Source: Rhodococcus sp. 14-1411-2a (GTDB lineage: Bacteria > Actinomycetota > Actinomycetes > Mycobacteriales > Mycobacteriaceae). From it: DNA of 64,000 nt. The notes below the pieces were generated by a model. It was not told the DNA's origin. It searched no databases and was given only the letters and a program-made list of their open reading frames with translations. Location of the stretch: the NCBI RefSeq assembly GCF_002259485.1, contig NZ_NPGA01000015.1:434001-498000 (forward strand), written 5' to 3'. The translations under genes were made by a program, and so were the position numbers. Positions 25,229 through 35,117 of this stretch are shown here, piece after piece; within the stretch, counting starts at the first letter, position 1, and each line of letters begins with the position of its first letter.

Positions 25229-27331
25229 GTGGCACAGGACGTGCTGACCGACCTCAACAAGGTCCGCAACATCGGCATCATGGCCCACATCGATGCCGGC
25301 AAGACCACCACTACCGAACGCATCCTCTTCTACACCGGTATCTCCTACAAGATCGGTGAAGTTCACGATGGCGCAGCCACCATGGACTGGATGGAGCAGG
25401 AGCAGGAGCGTGGCATCACGATCACCTCTGCTGCCACGACGTGCTTCTGGAACGACAACCAGATCAACATCATCGACACCCCCGGTCACGTCGACTTCAC
25501 CGTCGAGGTGGAGCGCTCGCTCCGCGTCCTCGACGGCGCTGTCGCAGTGTTCGACGGCAAAGAAGGTGTCGAGCCGCAGTCCGAGCAGGTCTGGCGTCAG
25601 GCCGACAAGTACGACGTGCCGCGCATCTGCTTCGTCAACAAGATGGACAAGCTCGGCGCGGACTTCTACTACACCGTGCAGACCATCATCGATCGTCTCG
25701 GTGCCAAGCCGCTGGTCATCCAGCTGCCCATCGGCGCAGAGAACGATTTCGAGGGCGTCATCGACCTCGTGCAGATGAAGGCTCTCGTGTGGAGTGGCGA
25801 GACCAAGCTCGGCGAGAAGTACGAGATCCAGGAGATCCCGGAAAACCTCAAGGAGCGCGCGGACGAGTACCGCACCATGCTGCTCGAGACCGTGGCCGAA
25901 TCCGACGAAGCGCTTCTGGAGAAGCACTTCGGCGGCGAAGAGCTCACGATCGACGAGATCAAGGGCGCCATCCGCAAGATGACGGTCAACAGCGAGCTGT
26001 ACCCGATCCTGTGTGGATCCGCGTTCAAGAACAAGGGCGTCCAGCCCATGCTCGACGCGGTCATCGACTACCTCCCGTCTCCCCTCGACGTTGCCGAGAC
26101 CATCGGACACGCCGTCGGCGACGAGGAGAAGGAGATCACTCGCAAGCCGTCCGCAGACGAGCCGTTCGCGGCTCTCGCGTTCAAGATCGCGACCCACCCC
26201 TTCTTCGGCAAGCTGACCTACGTCCGGGTGTACTCGGGCAAGGTCGACTCCGGCGCTCAGGTCATCAACTCGACCAAGGGCAAGAAGGAGCGTCTGGGCA
26301 AGCTGTTCCAGATGCACTCCAACAAGGAGAACGCGATCGCGACCGCATCTGCCGGTCACATCTACGCGGTCATCGGCCTCAAGGACACCACGACGGGTGA
26401 CACGCTCTGCGATCCGCAGAACCAGATCATCCTCGAGTCCATGAGCTTCCCGGACCCGGTCATCCAGGTCTCGATCGAGCCGAAGACCAAGTCCGACCAG
26501 GAGAAGCTGGGAACAGCAATCCAGAAGCTCGCCGAAGAGGATCCCACCTTCTCGGTGAAGCTGGACGAGGACACCGGCCAGACCGTCATCGGCGGCATGG
26601 GCGAGCTGCACCTCGACATCCTCGTCGACCGTATGCGTCGCGAGTTCAAGGTCGAGGCCAACGTCGGCAAGCCGCAGGTCGCGTACCGCGAGACCATCCG
26701 CAAGACGGTCGAGAAGCACGACTACACCCACAAGAAGCAGACCGGTGGCTCCGGCCAGTTCGCGAAGGTCATCATCAAGCTCGAGCCTTTCGAGGGCGAA
26801 GACGGTGCGACCTACGAATTCGAGAACAAGGTCTCCGGTGGTCGTGTGCCCAGGGAGTACATCCCCTCGGTCGACGCCGGTGCGCAGGACGCCATGCAGT
26901 ACGGTGTTCTCGCCGGATACCCCCTGGTCAACGTCAAGGTCACACTGCTCGACGGTGCGTACCACGACGTCGACTCGTCGGAAATGGCCTTCAAGGTCGC
27001 CGGCTCACAAGCGTTCAAGGAAGCCGCCCGCAAGGCCAGCCCCGTCATTCTCGAACCCGTCATGGCCGTCGAGGTCATCACGCCCGAGGATTACATGGGT
27101 GAGGTCATCGGCGACCTGAACTCCCGCCGTGGTCAGATCCAGGCCATGGAGGAACGCAGCGGTGCCCGTATCGTCAAGGCACTGGTTCCGCTGTCGGAGA
27201 TGTTCGGCTACATCGGAGACCTTCGGTCGAAGACACAGGGCCGCGCTAACTACTCCATGGTCTTCGATTCGTACGCAGAAGTTCCCGCGAACGTAGCGAA
27301 GGAAATCATCGCGAAGGTCAACGGAGAGTAA
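25229..27331 (+). CDS. fusA: Elongation factor G
   Basis: A 700-residue translational GTPase that drives translocation on the ribosome. G-domain motifs are [14 protein letters not shown] (G1), [10 protein letters not shown] (G2), DTPGHVDFT (G3) and [10 protein letters not shown] (G4). The later domains include [14 protein letters not shown] and the domain IV stretch GGSGQFAKV, and the end is regular. The start is GTG at 25229 ([10 protein letters not shown]). It is the full-length housekeeping type. Confidence 0.98.
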   Translation: MAQDVLTDLNKVRNIGIMAHIDAGKTTTTERILFYTGISYKIGEVHDGAATMDWMEQEQERGITITSAATTCFWNDNQINIIDTPGHVDFTVEVERSLRVLDGAVAVFDGKEGVEPQSEQVWRQADKYDVPRICFVNKMDKLGADFYYTVQTIIDRLGAKPLVIQLPIGAENDFEGVIDLVQMKALVWSGETKLGEKYEIQEIPENLKERADEYRTMLLETVAESDEALLEKHFGGEELTIDEIKGAIRKMTVNSELYPILCGSAFKNKGVQPMLDAVIDYLPSPLDVAETIGHAVGDEEKEITRKPSADEPFAALAFKIATHPFFGKLTYVRVYSGKVDSGAQVINSTKGKKERLGKLFQMHSNKENAIATASAGHIYAVIGLKDTTTGDTLCDPQNQIILESMSFPDPVIQVSIEPKTKSDQEKLGTAIQKLAEEDPTFSVKLDEDTGQTVIGGMGELHLDILVDRMRREFKVEANVGKPQVAYRETIRKTVEKHDYTHKKQTGGSGQFAKVIIKLEPFEGEDGATYEFENKVSGGRVPREYIPSVDAGAQDAMQYGVLAGYPLVNVKVTLLDGAYHDVDSSEMAFKVAGSQAFKEAARKASPVILEPVMAVEVITPEDYMGEVIGDLNSRRGQIQAMEERSGARIVKALVPLSEMFGYIGDLRSKTQGRANYSMVFDSYAEVPANVAKEIIAKVNGE

Positions 27332-27387
27332 TTCTCTCTTCGTTTGCTGGACCACGCTCGACCTGTAATAAGTAAGAACACATACGC

Positions 27388-27412
27388 GTGCCGGCCCCGT
27401 CGGGGCCCGCAC
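27388..27412 (+). promoter_or_regulatory. GC-rich hairpin in the tuf leader
   Basis: GTGC-C-GGCCCC and GGGGCC-C-GCAC form a strong stem with loop GTC just before the tuf ribosome site (AGGAGG at about 27423). It lies in the 104-base fusA-tuf gap and may be a processing or attenuation element; a separate tuf promoter in this gap is also possible. Confidence 0.4.
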
Positions 27413-27435
27413 AGATCAGTCCAGGAGGACACACA

Positions 27436-28626
<1,191 letters not shown>

Positions 28627-28650
28627 TCTAGTTTCACCAGCTGTACCTGA

Positions 28651-28685
28651 AGCGGCACTCACCCTCACAGGTGGGTGCCGCTTTT
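28651..28685 (+). terminator. Rho-independent terminator of the str operon
   Basis: AGCGGCACTCACC pairs with GGTGGGTGCCGCT (13 bp with one G-T pair) around CTCACA and is followed by TTT. It sits 25 bases after the tuf stop. Confidence 0.85.
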
Positions 28686-28726
28686 GCGTGCGCCCTCCCG
28701 TGAGCGTCCACCTCCCCCTCCCAGTT

Positions 28727-28779
28727 GGGATCAATGTGGCTTTCAGTCACTCTGACTGCAACAAAGGGACATTCATCCC
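28727..28779 (+). repeat. Palindromic intergenic element, family 1, copy 1
   Basis: Left arm GGGATCAATGTGGCTTT, inner hairpin CAGTCA-CTC-TGACTG, then a right arm ending CATTCATCCC. The core of about 30 bases (TCAATGTGGCTTTCAGTC...CTGACTGCAACAAAG) is nearly the same as the reverse complement of copy 3 (59858-59935) and similar to copy 2 (55096-55152). The right arm is the most diverged of the three. It lies downstream of tuf, after the terminator, and ends 68 bases before hen1. Confidence 0.8.
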
Positions 28780-28847
28780 GGACCGGGGCAGGCGGGCGCC
28801 CGAAAAATGGGACGCATCGGGCGCGGCTGTCCCGTAACGTCGCTGCG

Positions 28848-30155
28848 GTGCTACTGACCGTGACTGCAAATGCCACAACCGATTTCCCGGACTCCTCCGA
28901 CATCGGGTATTTGCTGCACAAGCACCCCGATCGTGTGCAGAGCTGGAACCTGCCCATGGGCACCACCACTGTGCTGTATCCGGAAGTCTCGGCCGAGCGC
29001 ACCACCGTCGCAGTTCTGGTGAATGACGGCGCAGCGTCCGGGCTCGCGGTGGCATTGTCGCGACTGTTCAAGCAAACGCTGGCCGGCGTGTGTACCGGAA
29101 GACCTGAATTGCTCTCTGCTGCAATCGATCTGACGATCTCGATGCCTGCCGCGCCGTCTCGTGGTGCGACCGACCTGGCGTCACGGATGTTCGGTCCCCT
29201 CGGTTGGAAAGTGGACGCGACGCCCATCCCGCTCGATCCGACTCAGCCGCACTGGGGTAACTCCGAGTACGTCGATCTGGTCTTGACCGGAACATTCACG
29301 CTGTCGTCTGCCCTGCGGCACCTGTACGTCCTGCTTCCGGTCCTCGACGACGGGAAGCACTACTGGGTGGGCGAGGACGAGGCCGACAAACTCGTTCGAG
29401 CAGCAGGGGATTGGCTGGGGGATCACCCGGAGTCTTCGCTCATCGCCTCGCGCTACCTGGCGCACCGTCGCGAACTGGTGGCCTCGGCGCTCGACCGACT
29501 CGTGCCCGACGCTCCGCAGGGCGACGCAGCCCCGCGAGATCCGACGCTGGCCGAGCATCGGGTGCGTGCCGTGTTGGCGGCACTGACGGGTGCAGGCGCG
29601 AAGTCGGTGATCGACCTCGGTTGCGGTGAGGGTCGTCTGCTGCGAGAGCTGCTCGCGGACAACAGTTTCGATCGCATTCTCGGTGCCGACGTGAGTGATC
29701 GTGCACTCGCCAAGGCTCAGCGCAGGCTGCGTCTGGACGACATGTCCGATCGGCAGCGCGCTCGGATCGAACTGGTGCAGTCGTCGGCCACGTACCGCGA
29801 CGTTCGGCTGCACGGATTCGACGCGATGGTGCTCATGGAGGTCATCGAACACGTCGATCTCGATCGGCTTCCGGCGTTGGTGCGTTCGGTATTTCTTCAG
29901 GCGCGTCCACGAACGGTTCTCGTCACCACACCCAACTCCGAGTACAACGTGCTGTATCCCGGCCTCGAACCGGGAACCTTCCGTCACGTCGATCACCGAT
30001 TCGAATTCACCCGAGCGCAGTTCGAGCACTGGGGTTCGTCGGTAGCACGTGAACACGCCTACGACGTACGCATCGAGGGAATCGGCCCCGTCGACGATAT
30101 GTACGGCACCCCGACACAGATGGCCGTCTTCACCCGAGAGGAGCAGGCCCGATGA
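28848..30155 (+). CDS. hen1: 3'-terminal RNA ribose 2'-O-methyltransferase Hen1
   Basis: A 435-residue bacterial Hen1. The N-terminal half (about 1-240, LLTVTANATTDFPDSSDIGY, LLHKHPDRVQSW) is the bacterial Hen1 domain that binds Pnkp. The C-terminal half is an SAM methyltransferase: DLGCGEGRLLRELL (motif I), VLMEVIEHVDLDRL, whose E..EH supplies metal ligands, and FRHVDHRFEFTR with a further His. It methylates the 2'-OH at the break of a damaged RNA before ligation so that the repaired site cannot be cut again at the same bond. The start is GTG at 28848. Its end overlaps pnkp by four bases, the classic cassette. Confidence 0.92.
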   Translation: MLLTVTANATTDFPDSSDIGYLLHKHPDRVQSWNLPMGTTTVLYPEVSAERTTVAVLVNDGAASGLAVALSRLFKQTLAGVCTGRPELLSAAIDLTISMPAAPSRGATDLASRMFGPLGWKVDATPIPLDPTQPHWGNSEYVDLVLTGTFTLSSALRHLYVLLPVLDDGKHYWVGEDEADKLVRAAGDWLGDHPESSLIASRYLAHRRELVASALDRLVPDAPQGDAAPRDPTLAEHRVRAVLAALTGAGAKSVIDLGCGEGRLLRELLADNSFDRILGADVSDRALAKAQRRLRLDDMSDRQRARIELVQSSATYRDVRLHGFDAMVLMEVIEHVDLDRLPALVRSVFLQARPRTVLVTTPNSEYNVLYPGLEPGTFRHVDHRFEFTRAQFEHWGSSVAREHAYDVRIEGIGPVDDMYGTPTQMAVFTREEQAR

Positions 30156-32677
30156 GTACCTTCGACATTCCGGATCGATCCCTCGTCGTACTCGTCGGCA
30201 TCAGCGGGTCCGGCAAGTCGTCCTTCGCCGCGCAGCACTTCGGTCCGTACGAGACGGTGTCCAGTGATGCCTGCCGGGGCATGGTGAGCAACGACCCCAA
30301 CCTGCAGAGCGCGACCAAGGATGCGTTCGCGCTGCTGGAATTCCTAGTGGCAACCAGGCTCCGGGCCGGTCTGCTCACCGTCGTGGACGCCACGAACGTG
30401 CAACCCGCGGCGCGAAAGACGTTGATCGCGTTGGCCCGCGAACACGACGTGCTACCGGTCGCCGTCGTGCTCGATGTGCCCGAATCGGTGTGTGCACAGC
30501 GCAACGCCGAGCGCACCGACAGGACGTTCGGTCGAGATGTGCTGCGCCGCCAGCAGTCCCAGTTGCAACGCTCGCTTCGGGGACTGTCCAAGGAAGGCTT
30601 TCGTTCGGTCCACGTACTCGACGGTGTCGAAGCGGTGGCGTCGGCGACGTTCGTTCGCACTCCGCTGCGCAGCGATCGACGTGAGCTGACCGGACCGTTC
30701 GACGTCATCGGCGACATCCACGGCTGCCTTGCGGAGCTCGAAAGCCTGCTCGGCGTGCTGGGTTACACGATCGAGCGCGACGACGCCGGTCGCGCGGTCG
30801 GCGCGACGCCACCGCCCGGTCGGACTGCCGTGTTCGTCGGCGATTACGTCGATCGCGGACCGGACTCGGTGGGAGTGCTGCGACTGGTGATGGGAATGGT
30901 CGGTACCGGAGCAGCATTGGCGGTTCCGGGTAACCACGAGAACAAGCTCGTCAAGGCACTCCACGGCCGGAAGGTGACCACGTCGCACGGTCTCGCCGAG
31001 ACCCTCCAACAGCTCGACGCCGAGTCGGCAGAGTTTCGCCGGCAGGTGCTCGAGTTCTGCGACGGCCTCGTCGCGCACCTCGTGCTCGACGGCGGCAAGC
31101 TCGTCGTCGCGCACGCCGGGTTGATCGAGAAGTACCACAACCGGGCGTCGGGCAGGGTTCGAAGTTTTGCCCTGTACGGCGACACCACCGGCGAGACCGA
31201 CGAGTTCGGCCTTCCGGTGCGGTACCCGTGGGTGCAGGACTATCGGGGCTCGGCGGCGGTTCTCTACGGGCACACCCCGGTTCCGGAAGTGGAGTGGGAG
31301 AACAACACTGCGTGTCTCGATACGGGATGCGTCTTCGGCGGGAAGCTCACGGCGCTGCGTTACCCGGAGCGCGAGGTGGTGTCGGTTCCGGCCGAGAAGG
31401 TCTGGTACGAGCCTGCCCGCCCGATGGGCGCGTTCACGCGGGATGCGGCGTCGCTCGATCTGTCCGACGTGATCGGCCCGACGGGCGTCGAGACGTCGCT
31501 GCGTGGGCGCGTATCGGTTCGGCCGGAGAATGCCGCGGGCGCACTGGAAGTGATGAGTCGGTTCGCCCTCGCTCCGCAGTGGCTGCACTATCTGCCGCCG
31601 ACGATGGCACCGAGTGGAACATCCGAGCGCGAGGGCTATCTCGAATATCCGACGCAGGCATTCGACGCGTATCGCTCGCTCGGTGCGTCGACGGTGATCT
31701 GCGAGGAGAAGCACATGGGCTCGCGGGTGGTCGTGGTGGTGTGTCGAGATGCAGACACCGCTCGGGAGAAGTTCGATGCGCCGCAGGGATCGCTCGGCAC
31801 CGCGTACACGCGGACGGGTCGTCCGGTGTTCGACGAGTCACTGACCGGCGAGCTCATCTCCGGGGTGTCCGACGCGATCGAGAAGGCCGGTGTGTGGGAC
31901 GAATTGGATTCGAGCTGGCTGATTCTCGACTGCGAACTGATGCCGTGGTCCGCCAAAGCGGAGGGCCTGATCAAAACCGAGTACGCCGCGGTCGCTGCGG
32001 TGTCTCGGGCGAATCTCGTGGCCGAGGCGGCGGTGCTGGCATCGGCCGGTTCGCGTGGTCTGGATGTGCAGGAGTTGCTGGAACGGAACACCGTTCGGCA
32101 GGTCAACCTGGGCGAGTTCACCGGTGCGTATCGGCGGTACATCTGGCCGACGGACGGACTGGACGGGGTTCGGATTGCGCCGTTTCAGGTGCTGGCGTCG
32201 AACGTCGGGACGTATGCCGATCGTCCGCACGCCTGGCACCTCGATGTTGCCGACCGATTGGTGGCAGCAGCTCCCGATATGTTCGCCACCACCCGTCGAA
32301 TCGAGGTCGATCTGTCCATGCCGGATTCGGTTGCGGCAGGGGAGAAGTGGTGGGAGGAGTTGACGGCGCAGGGCGGCGAGGGCATGGTCGTCAAACCGTC
32401 AGCGAACGCTCCTCGCGGAAAGATGCAGCCCGGCATGAAGGTTCGTGGCCGCGAGTATCTGCGGCTGATCTACGGTGCCGACTACACCGACCCGGATCGA
32501 CTGACTGCCCTGCGCAACCGAAACGTGGGACACAAGCAGTCGATGGCCCTCCGCGAATATGCGCTGGGAATGGAAGCGCTGGATCGCTCGGTGCGCGGTG
32601 AGCCGCTCTATTCCATCCACCAGGCCGTGTTCGCCGTCCTGGCACTGGAATCCGAGCCGGTCGACCCGCGGTTGTAA
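30152..32677 (+). CDS. pnkp: Polynucleotide kinase-phosphatase/ligase Pnkp (RNA repair)
   Basis: An 841-residue three-domain RNA repair enzyme. The 5'-kinase domain has the P-loop GISGSGKSS at 16-24. The central metallophosphoesterase has GDIHGC (about 187-192), GDYVDRGPDS, GNHENK and VVAHAGLIEK, and removes 2',3'-cyclic or 3' phosphates. The C-terminal ligase-type adenylyltransferase has the nucleotide lysine in EEKHMGSRVVV (Lys520), then LDCELMPWSAKAE, EGMVVKPS and a late KVRGREYLRL. With Hen1 it heals and seals cleaved RNA such as ribotoxin-cut tRNA; the ligase module normally needs Hen1 for joining. It is joined to hen1 by an ATGA overlap and followed by a long perfect hairpin. Confidence 0.93.
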   Translation: MSTFDIPDRSLVVLVGISGSGKSSFAAQHFGPYETVSSDACRGMVSNDPNLQSATKDAFALLEFLVATRLRAGLLTVVDATNVQPAARKTLIALAREHDVLPVAVVLDVPESVCAQRNAERTDRTFGRDVLRRQQSQLQRSLRGLSKEGFRSVHVLDGVEAVASATFVRTPLRSDRRELTGPFDVIGDIHGCLAELESLLGVLGYTIERDDAGRAVGATPPPGRTAVFVGDYVDRGPDSVGVLRLVMGMVGTGAALAVPGNHENKLVKALHGRKVTTSHGLAETLQQLDAESAEFRRQVLEFCDGLVAHLVLDGGKLVVAHAGLIEKYHNRASGRVRSFALYGDTTGETDEFGLPVRYPWVQDYRGSAAVLYGHTPVPEVEWENNTACLDTGCVFGGKLTALRYPEREVVSVPAEKVWYEPARPMGAFTRDAASLDLSDVIGPTGVETSLRGRVSVRPENAAGALEVMSRFALAPQWLHYLPPTMAPSGTSEREGYLEYPTQAFDAYRSLGASTVICEEKHMGSRVVVVVCRDADTAREKFDAPQGSLGTAYTRTGRPVFDESLTGELISGVSDAIEKAGVWDELDSSWLILDCELMPWSAKAEGLIKTEYAAVAAVSRANLVAEAAVLASAGSRGLDVQELLERNTVRQVNLGEFTGAYRRYIWPTDGLDGVRIAPFQVLASNVGTYADRPHAWHLDVADRLVAAAPDMFATTRRIEVDLSMPDSVAAGEKWWEELTAQGGEGMVVKPSANAPRGKMQPGMKVRGREYLRLIYGADYTDPDRLTALRNRNVGHKQSMALREYALGMEALDRSVRGEPLYSIHQAVFAVLALESEPVDPRL

Positions 32678-32744
32678 GTGCCATGGGCAGTGGTGCGGTT
32701 ATGTGCCCCAGCCGGCACATAACCGCACCACTGCCGCAGGCACT
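32677..32744. terminator. Very long perfect hairpin between convergent genes
   Basis: A perfect 22-bp stem starts at GGCAGTGGTGCGGTTATG (32686-32707 with 32714-32735) around the loop CCAGCC. An outer AGTGCC/GGCACT pair (32677-32682 with 32739-32744) surrounds it. It overlaps the pnkp stop and the end of the convergent membrane-protein gene, so it serves as a two-way terminator. The stem is not GC-monotonous and may belong to a palindromic repeat family. Confidence 0.75.
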
Positions 32745-33132
32745 AGCCCCTCGGCGACGAGAAGGGACTGACGCCTGCGCTGATCGGTGCCGCAATTGCT
32801 GCAACGACGGCTATGGACGCCCAGAACGTCGGTGAGTCCAGCATCAGACCGCCTGCGAGACCACACACGGCGACGACGCCGCCGCATCCCACCAGCAGTC
32901 CCGACCCGACGGTGACGTGAGCGAGGTGGTCTCGCGTCGGATCACGTCGGGCTCCGAGCCACACCATCGTTCCCGAGGTGACGAGGGCCAGAGGGGCGAA
33001 GAAGAAGAGGGAGCTGCCACCGAGCTTCGACGAGACACTGGCGATCAACAGCACGGATCCGAATGCCACCGGGGCGGCGAGGGGCATCCCGCCGGACCAT
33101 CGCTCGAACTTGTTTCGGGTGGGAGCTGTCAT
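32743..33132 (-). CDS. Small four-helix membrane protein (possible immunity partner)
   Basis: A 129-residue hydrophobic protein with four predicted transmembrane helices at about 16-37, 42-58, 72-97 and 101-120, and short charged loops (ARRDPTRDH between helices 2 and 3). I recognise no named family. The ATG at 33132 has a good ribosome site (AGGAAAGGAA). It starts 33 bases after the end of a secreted two-cysteine peptide gene on the same strand, and the two are almost certainly co-transcribed. By analogy with bacteriocin loci it could be an immunity protein, but the sequence only shows a small membrane protein. Confidence 0.7.
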   Translation of the reverse strand: MTAPTRNKFERWSGGMPLAAPVAFGSVLLIASVSSKLGGSSLFFFAPLALVTSGTMVWLGARRDPTRDHLAHVTVGSGLLVGCGGVVAVCGLAGGLMLDSPTFWASIAVVAAIAAPISAGVSPFSSPRG

Positions 33133-33165
33133 GGCAATCGTTCCTTTCCTGGGGAGAAGGGCATG

Positions 33166-33684
33166 TCAGAGTAGGTACTCCGCGAATATTCCGCCGCCGC
33201 AGGACAATGCTGCGATCAGGCCGACTCGCCTCAGGACGAACTTGGCAGCCTTGTCCCACGAGTTCACCTGGCTTTCGATCGCTTCCCAAGCACCGACTGC
33301 GCCGAAGAAGTCGATTCCGAGGCAGGCACCGACTACTCGCTTTATTTCATCGGTGACTCCACGGGCCTGAGGTCCCGTGGGAGTCGGCTGTCGATCGAGG
33401 ACGTTGCCGGTCTCGTCGACGATCGTCACAGTCGCGTCATCGCTGATCTGAAAGCCGGCTGTGCCGGCGGGGAGTGGATTGCGGCCCTGTTCTGCCAGCG
33501 AAGCATTGAGCGAGGCAACTTCTTCTGCGCTCACGGGGACGAATTCCTCGACGGTGGCGGACACCGCGGGTGGCGCGGGTTGAGCAAGAGCAACAGCGGC
33601 TCCGCTCATCGACGTCACGGCGATCATCGAGCCGGCGATCAGGGCGATGGATGCGGTGCGAGTCCGAGCAGAAATGCGGTTCAT
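33166..33684 (-). CDS. Secreted peptide precursor with a two-Cys hydrophobic C terminus
   Basis: A 172-residue protein. Residues 1-34 are a signal peptide ending AVALA. Residues 35-108 are an acidic, probably flexible pro-region (EEFVPVSAEEVASL, TVTIVDETGNVLDR). Residues 109-172 are a hydrophobic, amphipathic module with Cys121 in VVGACLGIDFF, Trp133 and Trp143, the basic FVLRRVG (149-155), Cys162 in AALSCGGGIF and the end AEYLL. That resembles secreted antimicrobial peptide precursors of actinobacteria and SdpC-like toxins in layout, without a motif I can name. The ATG at 33684 has GGGAGA at ideal spacing; upstream in-frame starts give low-complexity sequence. Confidence 0.75.
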   Translation of the reverse strand: MNRISARTRTASIALIAGSMIAVTSMSGAAVALAQPAPPAVSATVEEFVPVSAEEVASLNASLAEQGRNPLPAGTAGFQISDDATVTIVDETGNVLDRQPTPTGPQARGVTDEIKRVVGACLGIDFFGAVGAWEAIESQVNSWDKAAKFVLRRVGLIAALSCGGGIFAEYLL

Positions 33685-33760
33685 GATGTCTCCCGTTCGT
33701 GAGTAAGGGGCGATTCGGCGACGTGATGGTGGCTGTCGTTCGGACCGAGCCGGGTGCAGT

Positions 33761-33794
33761 GCCACAACGGATATGGGGCCACAACGGATACGGG
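33761..33794 (-). repeat. Two tandem 17-bp repeats upstream of the peptide gene
   Basis: GCCACAACGGATATGGG is directly followed by GCCACAACGGATACGGG, differing at one base. They lie 77-110 bases upstream of the peptide start on the opposite face, where an activator or repressor would bind. The rest of the 293-base gap (33685-33977) shows no gene. Confidence 0.6.
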
Positions 33795-33977
33795 CCGGTT
33801 GCGTACTCGATGGGATCGGCCTGGAACGAGAGCGCACGCTCGTCCGGCGATCTGTAGTTGTGCGGACCATCCCGAGAGACACAAGGTAGGTCGCGGGTTA
33901 CGCCTCGTTGACCGAGTCTTTGCGTAACACACCGAACTTTAAACCCGTTGGTGCCGAAGCGCCAGCGCTGCGCGCGA

Positions 33978-34985
33978 TCAGATACAGGCCTCGGTCACCG
34001 TCACCGTCACCAGCGCGAGCCGAGGTTCTTCGTCGTCAGGGAGAATCGGCAGAGCGCACGCGGTCACCGAGTGGGTGGTGTAGCCGCCGTTTCGGTCTCT
34101 GAATCTGACGGTGATGCTCGATTCGTCTCCTGCGCCGCCGGCCCGGGACACTGATTTCGCGAGTGCGTCGACTGCTCCGTCGTCGTCCTGGTGCACTCGC
34201 GGTCGCGGGTCGGTCGGGTCGAGATTCCATGCGATGGACGGTGGCGGCGGGCCGTGCCAGTACAAGGTCTCCAGGGTGCACAGATCGACTATTGCGGTGT
34301 GGCGTCGTGCGATGACCGAGGCGCCCGCTACGAGCCCGCTCATCGTCTCCTGGACTCCGGTAGGGGATGGGTGGCTCATGACGAACGGACCGCGGTCGAT
34401 TGCGATGCCGCGCAGGTGACGAGCTTCGCCTTCGACGGTAGTGTGCGCCAGCACGCGAATTCGATGTAGCTCGTCCGTGGTCCAACGCTGGGTTGCGTCG
34501 AGATCCACGGTGTCGCCGACTGTGCTGGATACCAGCATCGCGAGGACGTCGGTGGCTCGCAATCCGAAATCCAACGTTGCCATCGCTTCTGCTACCGACA
34601 AGTGCGCCACATCGGAATTCAGCGCCGGGGAGTCCTTGGAGTGGGCAGTGCCGCGAGTCAGATTCCAGCGAAAGGCCCAAGCATTCGACGGCGGAGAGTC
34701 GCACGTGCCCGGATGCAGTCTGGCCCACACCGCCTGGACCGTACCGTCGTCCCCGAGAATCGGACGAGCCGAGACGTACCTGCCCGGCTCGCATTCGATG
34801 TCCACATCCCTGCCCGATTCTGCACAACGAGCAACCGCATCACGTGCGTGAGTCGAGTCGGACGACCTCCTCAGGAACGCCGCCATGGGAACCTTGCTCT
34901 TCTGCGTCGTCCCTACCGCCACCACGCACGCCACCGAATCCGGTTCGAGAAGAATCAACAGCCAGTCGCCGTTCCTACGCCCCAT
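33978..34985 (-). CDS. GAF/DUF5593-like protein of unknown function
   Basis: A 335-residue soluble protein. It begins MGRRNGDWLLILLEP; the middle part (AEAMATLDFGLRATDVLAML, WTTDELHRIRVLAHTTVEGE) resembles DUF5593/GAF-domain proteins of rhodococci and mycobacteria. The C-terminal third (IAWNLDP, SSITVRFRDRNGGYTTHSVT) looks like a PAS-type sheet. No catalytic motif is visible; ligand sensing is a guess. I chose the ATG at 34985 because of GGGAG at good distance; a TTG at 35102 would add 39 unlikely residues. It is the most downstream of three same-strand genes with the Asp23-type pair. Confidence 0.6.
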   Translation of the reverse strand: MGRRNGDWLLILLEPDSVACVVAVGTTQKSKVPMAAFLRRSSDSTHARDAVARCAESGRDVDIECEPGRYVSARPILGDDGTVQAVWARLHPGTCDSPPSNAWAFRWNLTRGTAHSKDSPALNSDVAHLSVAEAMATLDFGLRATDVLAMLVSSTVGDTVDLDATQRWTTDELHRIRVLAHTTVEGEARHLRGIAIDRGPFVMSHPSPTGVQETMSGLVAGASVIARRHTAIVDLCTLETLYWHGPPPPSIAWNLDPTDPRPRVHQDDDGAVDALAKSVSRAGGAGDESSITVRFRDRNGGYTTHSVTACALPILPDDEEPRLALVTVTVTEACI

Positions 34986-35117
34986 CGAGGCGGACTCCCT
35001 TCCACTCGAGTCGAGCTCCGCGGATCTTTCCTGCTTCGGGCCGTGTATCGACACCGTACCGGTGAATCCGACAGAAGGGACAGGTGGCCGGGCCTGTCGC
35101 AACGCTGCGCGGCCGCG

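Noticed and set aside
34986..35102. An upstream TTG start for the DUF5593-like gene
   Set aside because: The added 39 residues have no family likeness and no ribosome site, whereas the ATG at 34985 has GGGAG at good spacing.
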